NCBI GenBank assembly: GCA_035630615.1 | Contig: DASQKI010000035.1 | Span: forward strand, 51,752 to 115,751 | Direction: 5' to 3' | DNA length: 64,000 nucleotides | Source of the DNA: DATFRX01 sp035630615 | GTDB lineage: Bacteria; Actinomycetota; Actinomycetes; Propionibacteriales; Nocardioidaceae | Shown here: one piece after another, positions 62,575 to 64,000 of the stretch | Position numbering within the stretch: position 1 is the stretch's first letter | Layout of the letters: the number at the start of each line of letters is the position of its first letter | The notes under the pieces: generated by a model | The model's database searches: none | Told to the model about the DNA's origin: nothing | What the model saw: the letters and a program-made list of their open reading frames with translations, nothing else | Made by a program: the position numbers and the translations under genes

Positions 62575-64000
62575 GTGAGCGAGTACGCCGAGCACTACCG
62601 CCGAAGCCTCGAGGACCGCGAACGCTTCTGGCTCGAGGCGGCCGAGGCCATCGACTGGACGCGCGCTCCCACCCGTGCGTTGGACGACACCAACCCGCCG
62701 CTCTATCGCTGGTTCCCCGACGGCGAGCTCAACACGGCGGCGAACGCGCTCGACCGGCACGTCGACGGCGGACGCGGCGAGCAGCCGGCCCTGATCTGGG
62801 ACTCCGCGATGACCGACACGCAGCGGACCTACACCTATCGGCAGCTGCGCGACGAGGTAGCGCGGTTCGCCGGCGGGCTGCGGTCGCTCGGTGTCGGGCG
62901 CGGCGACCGGGTGATCATCTACCTGCCGATGGTGCCGGAGGCGGCGATCGCGATGCTGGCCTGCGCGCGGATCGGCGCGGTGCACTCGGTCGTGTTCGGC
63001 GGCTTCGCGCCCCGCGAGCTGGCAGCCCGGATCGACGACGCGGAGCCCCGGGTCATCTTGGCGGCCTCGTGCGGCATCGAGCCGACCCGCGTCGTCGAAT
63101 ACAAGCCGATCATCGATGAGGCGCTCACGATGAGCGCGCACCAGCCGGACGGGGTCGTTGTCTTGCAGCGCGATCGGCAGCCGGCCGAGCTCGGCCCGCG
63201 CGACGTCGACTGGGCGACGCTGATCGCCGATGCCGATCCGGTCGATCCCGTGCCGGTGGCGGCGACCGACCCGTTGTACATCCTGTACACGTCGGGTACG
63301 ACCGGTAAGCCGAAGGGCGTCGTCCGTGACGCCGGTGGACACGCCGTCGCCCTGGCGTACTCGATGCGGGCGGTCTACGACATCGGCGCGAGCGACGTGT
63401 GGTGGACGGCCTCCGACGTCGGCTGGGTCGTCGGCCACAGCTACATCGTCTACGCGCCGCTGCTGGTCGGGGCGACGACCGTGCTCTATGAGGGCAAGCC
63501 GGTCGGCACGCCGGACGCCGGGGCGTTTTGGCGGGTCTTGTCCGACCACGGCGCGAAGGCGCTGTTCACCGCGCCGACGGCGCTGCGCGCGATCAAGAAG
63601 GTCGACCCCGACGGCGTCCAGATGACCAAACACGACCTGTCGCGGTTCGAGACCCTGTTCATGGCCGGCGAGCGGCTCGACCCCGAGACGTACCACTGGG
63701 CGCACGACCACCTCGGCGTGCCGGTGATCGACCACTGGTGGCAGACCGAGACCGGCTGGCCGATCGCGGCCAACCTGCGGGGACTGGAGCCGATGCCGAT
63801 CAAGCCGGGTTCGGCGACCGTGCCGGTGCCGGGCTACGACGTCCGGATCCTGGATCAGCACGGCGAGCGGGTGGCCGCGGGCGTCGAGGGGGCGATCGTC
63901 ATCGCCCTGCCGCTGCCACCGGGCACGCTGACCACGGTGTGGGGCGACGACCAGCGCTTCGTCGACGGTTATCTCGCGGCCCACCCCGGGTACTACCTGA
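62575..64000 (+). CDS. prpE: propionyl-CoA (acetyl-CoA-like) synthetase, 3' end beyond the window
   Basis: AMP-forming acyl-CoA synthetase; 475 codons are present and the frame is still open at the end. GTG 62575 start. Landmarks: ACS N-terminal SEYAEHYRRSLEDRERFW, ATP loop YILYTSGTTGKPKGVV, DVWWTASDVGWVVGHSYIVY, FMAGERLDPETY and DHWWQTETGWPI. VYAPLL and the motif ALFTAPTALRAIKK fit the PrpE subgroup, which prefers propionate, better than classical acetyl-CoA synthetase; this preference is inferred. The C-terminal Lys that is acetylated in this family lies outside the window. Confidence 0.88.
   Translation, partial: MSEYAEHYRRSLEDRERFWLEAAEAIDWTRAPTRALDDTNPPLYRWFPDGELNTAANALDRHVDGGRGEQPALIWDSAMTDTQRTYTYRQLRDEVARFAGGLRSLGVGRGDRVIIYLPMVPEAAIAMLACARIGAVHSVVFGGFAPRELAARIDDAEPRVILAASCGIEPTRVVEYKPIIDEALTMSAHQPDGVVVLQRDRQPAELGPRDVDWATLIADADPVDPVPVAATDPLYILYTSGTTGKPKGVVRDAGGHAVALAYSMRAVYDIGASDVWWTASDVGWVVGHSYIVYAPLLVGATTVLYEGKPVGTPDAGAFWRVLSDHGAKALFTAPTALRAIKKVDPDGVQMTKHDLSRFETLFMAGERLDPETYHWAHDHLGVPVIDHWWQTETGWPIAANLRGLEPMPIKPGSATVPVPGYDVRILDQHGERVAAGVEGAIVIALPLPPGTLTTVWGDDQRFVDGYLAAHPGYYL

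Noticed and set aside
61000..63984. Minus-strand open frame of nearly 1000 codons
   Set aside because: Antisense shadow of the threonine-aldolase-family and prpE genes; composition is Arg/Gly/Val-rich with no domain, as expected opposite high-GC3 genes.

Overview
The window is a high-GC actinobacterial chromosome segment, probably from a Nocardioidaceae-like or related Propionibacteriales lineage. I infer this from gene content (DUF222/HNH endonuclease, DUF3039, a mycothiol-dependent maleylpyruvate-isomerase-type gene, a DivIVA-domain protein, an imuA'/imuB/dnaE2 mutasome with mycobacterial-type LexA boxes, a c-di-AMP riboswitch before an NlpC/P60 gene) and from strong GC3 codon use. No rRNA, tRNA, CRISPR array, insertion sequence or prophage was found.

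Layout. 0-8.5 kb holds mostly housekeeping genes plus three damaged ones: an M1 peptidase with an internal deletion, an SDR fused out of frame to another gene's tail, and a maleylpyruvate-isomerase-family gene with internal losses. Between them lie a double GNAT acetyltransferase, hppD with a divergent Lrp regulator, IclR, an M43 protease, DUF3039 and an HhH-GPD protein. 8.6-19.3 kb holds the SOS mutasome: imuA'-imuB, then (after tandem tyrosine phosphatases, a gamma-carbonic-anhydrase-like protein, a DUF222/HNH protein and a PPOX-fold protein) dnaE2. Both units have the same LexA-box promoter and are predicted to be leaderless. 19.3-23 kb has a frameshifted alpha/beta hydrolase and a secreted radical-copper (galactose-oxidase-like) oxidase.

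23-35 kb is a complete L-rhamnose catabolic locus. A lacI-lldD operon is divergent from rhaT-rhaP-rhaQ-rhaS (ABC importer)-rhaI-rhaEW-rhaB, with two LacI-type operators in the divergent promoter region. Rhamnose is imported, isomerised, phosphorylated and cleaved; RhaEW oxidises lactaldehyde to lactate and LldD can take lactate to pyruvate. 35-37.5 kb has a truncated haemoglobin, a flavohaemoglobin and a DivIVA-domain protein. 37.5-40.6 kb encodes a PHP-UvrD helicase fusion.

40.6-55 kb carries a polar amino-acid ABC transporter, two NarL-type two-component systems, RNHCP, YqgE, MerR, malic enzyme, TetR, two paralogous unknown proteins and a DUF3048 lipoprotein. 55-64 kb has the riboswitch-controlled NlpC/P60 hydrolase, a MoxR-like ATPase/VWA pair, a secreted RTX-like repeat protein, YjbQ, a threonine-aldolase-family enzyme and the start of a propionyl-CoA synthetase.

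I did not find a clear unknown multi-gene system. The least explained signals are palindromic repeat elements carried inside two open reading frames (the PHP-UvrD linker and the VWA protein). One shares a 22-nt unit with a tandem repeat at 8.06 kb. The shared, leaderless LexA promoter architecture of imuA' and dnaE2 is also worth checking.
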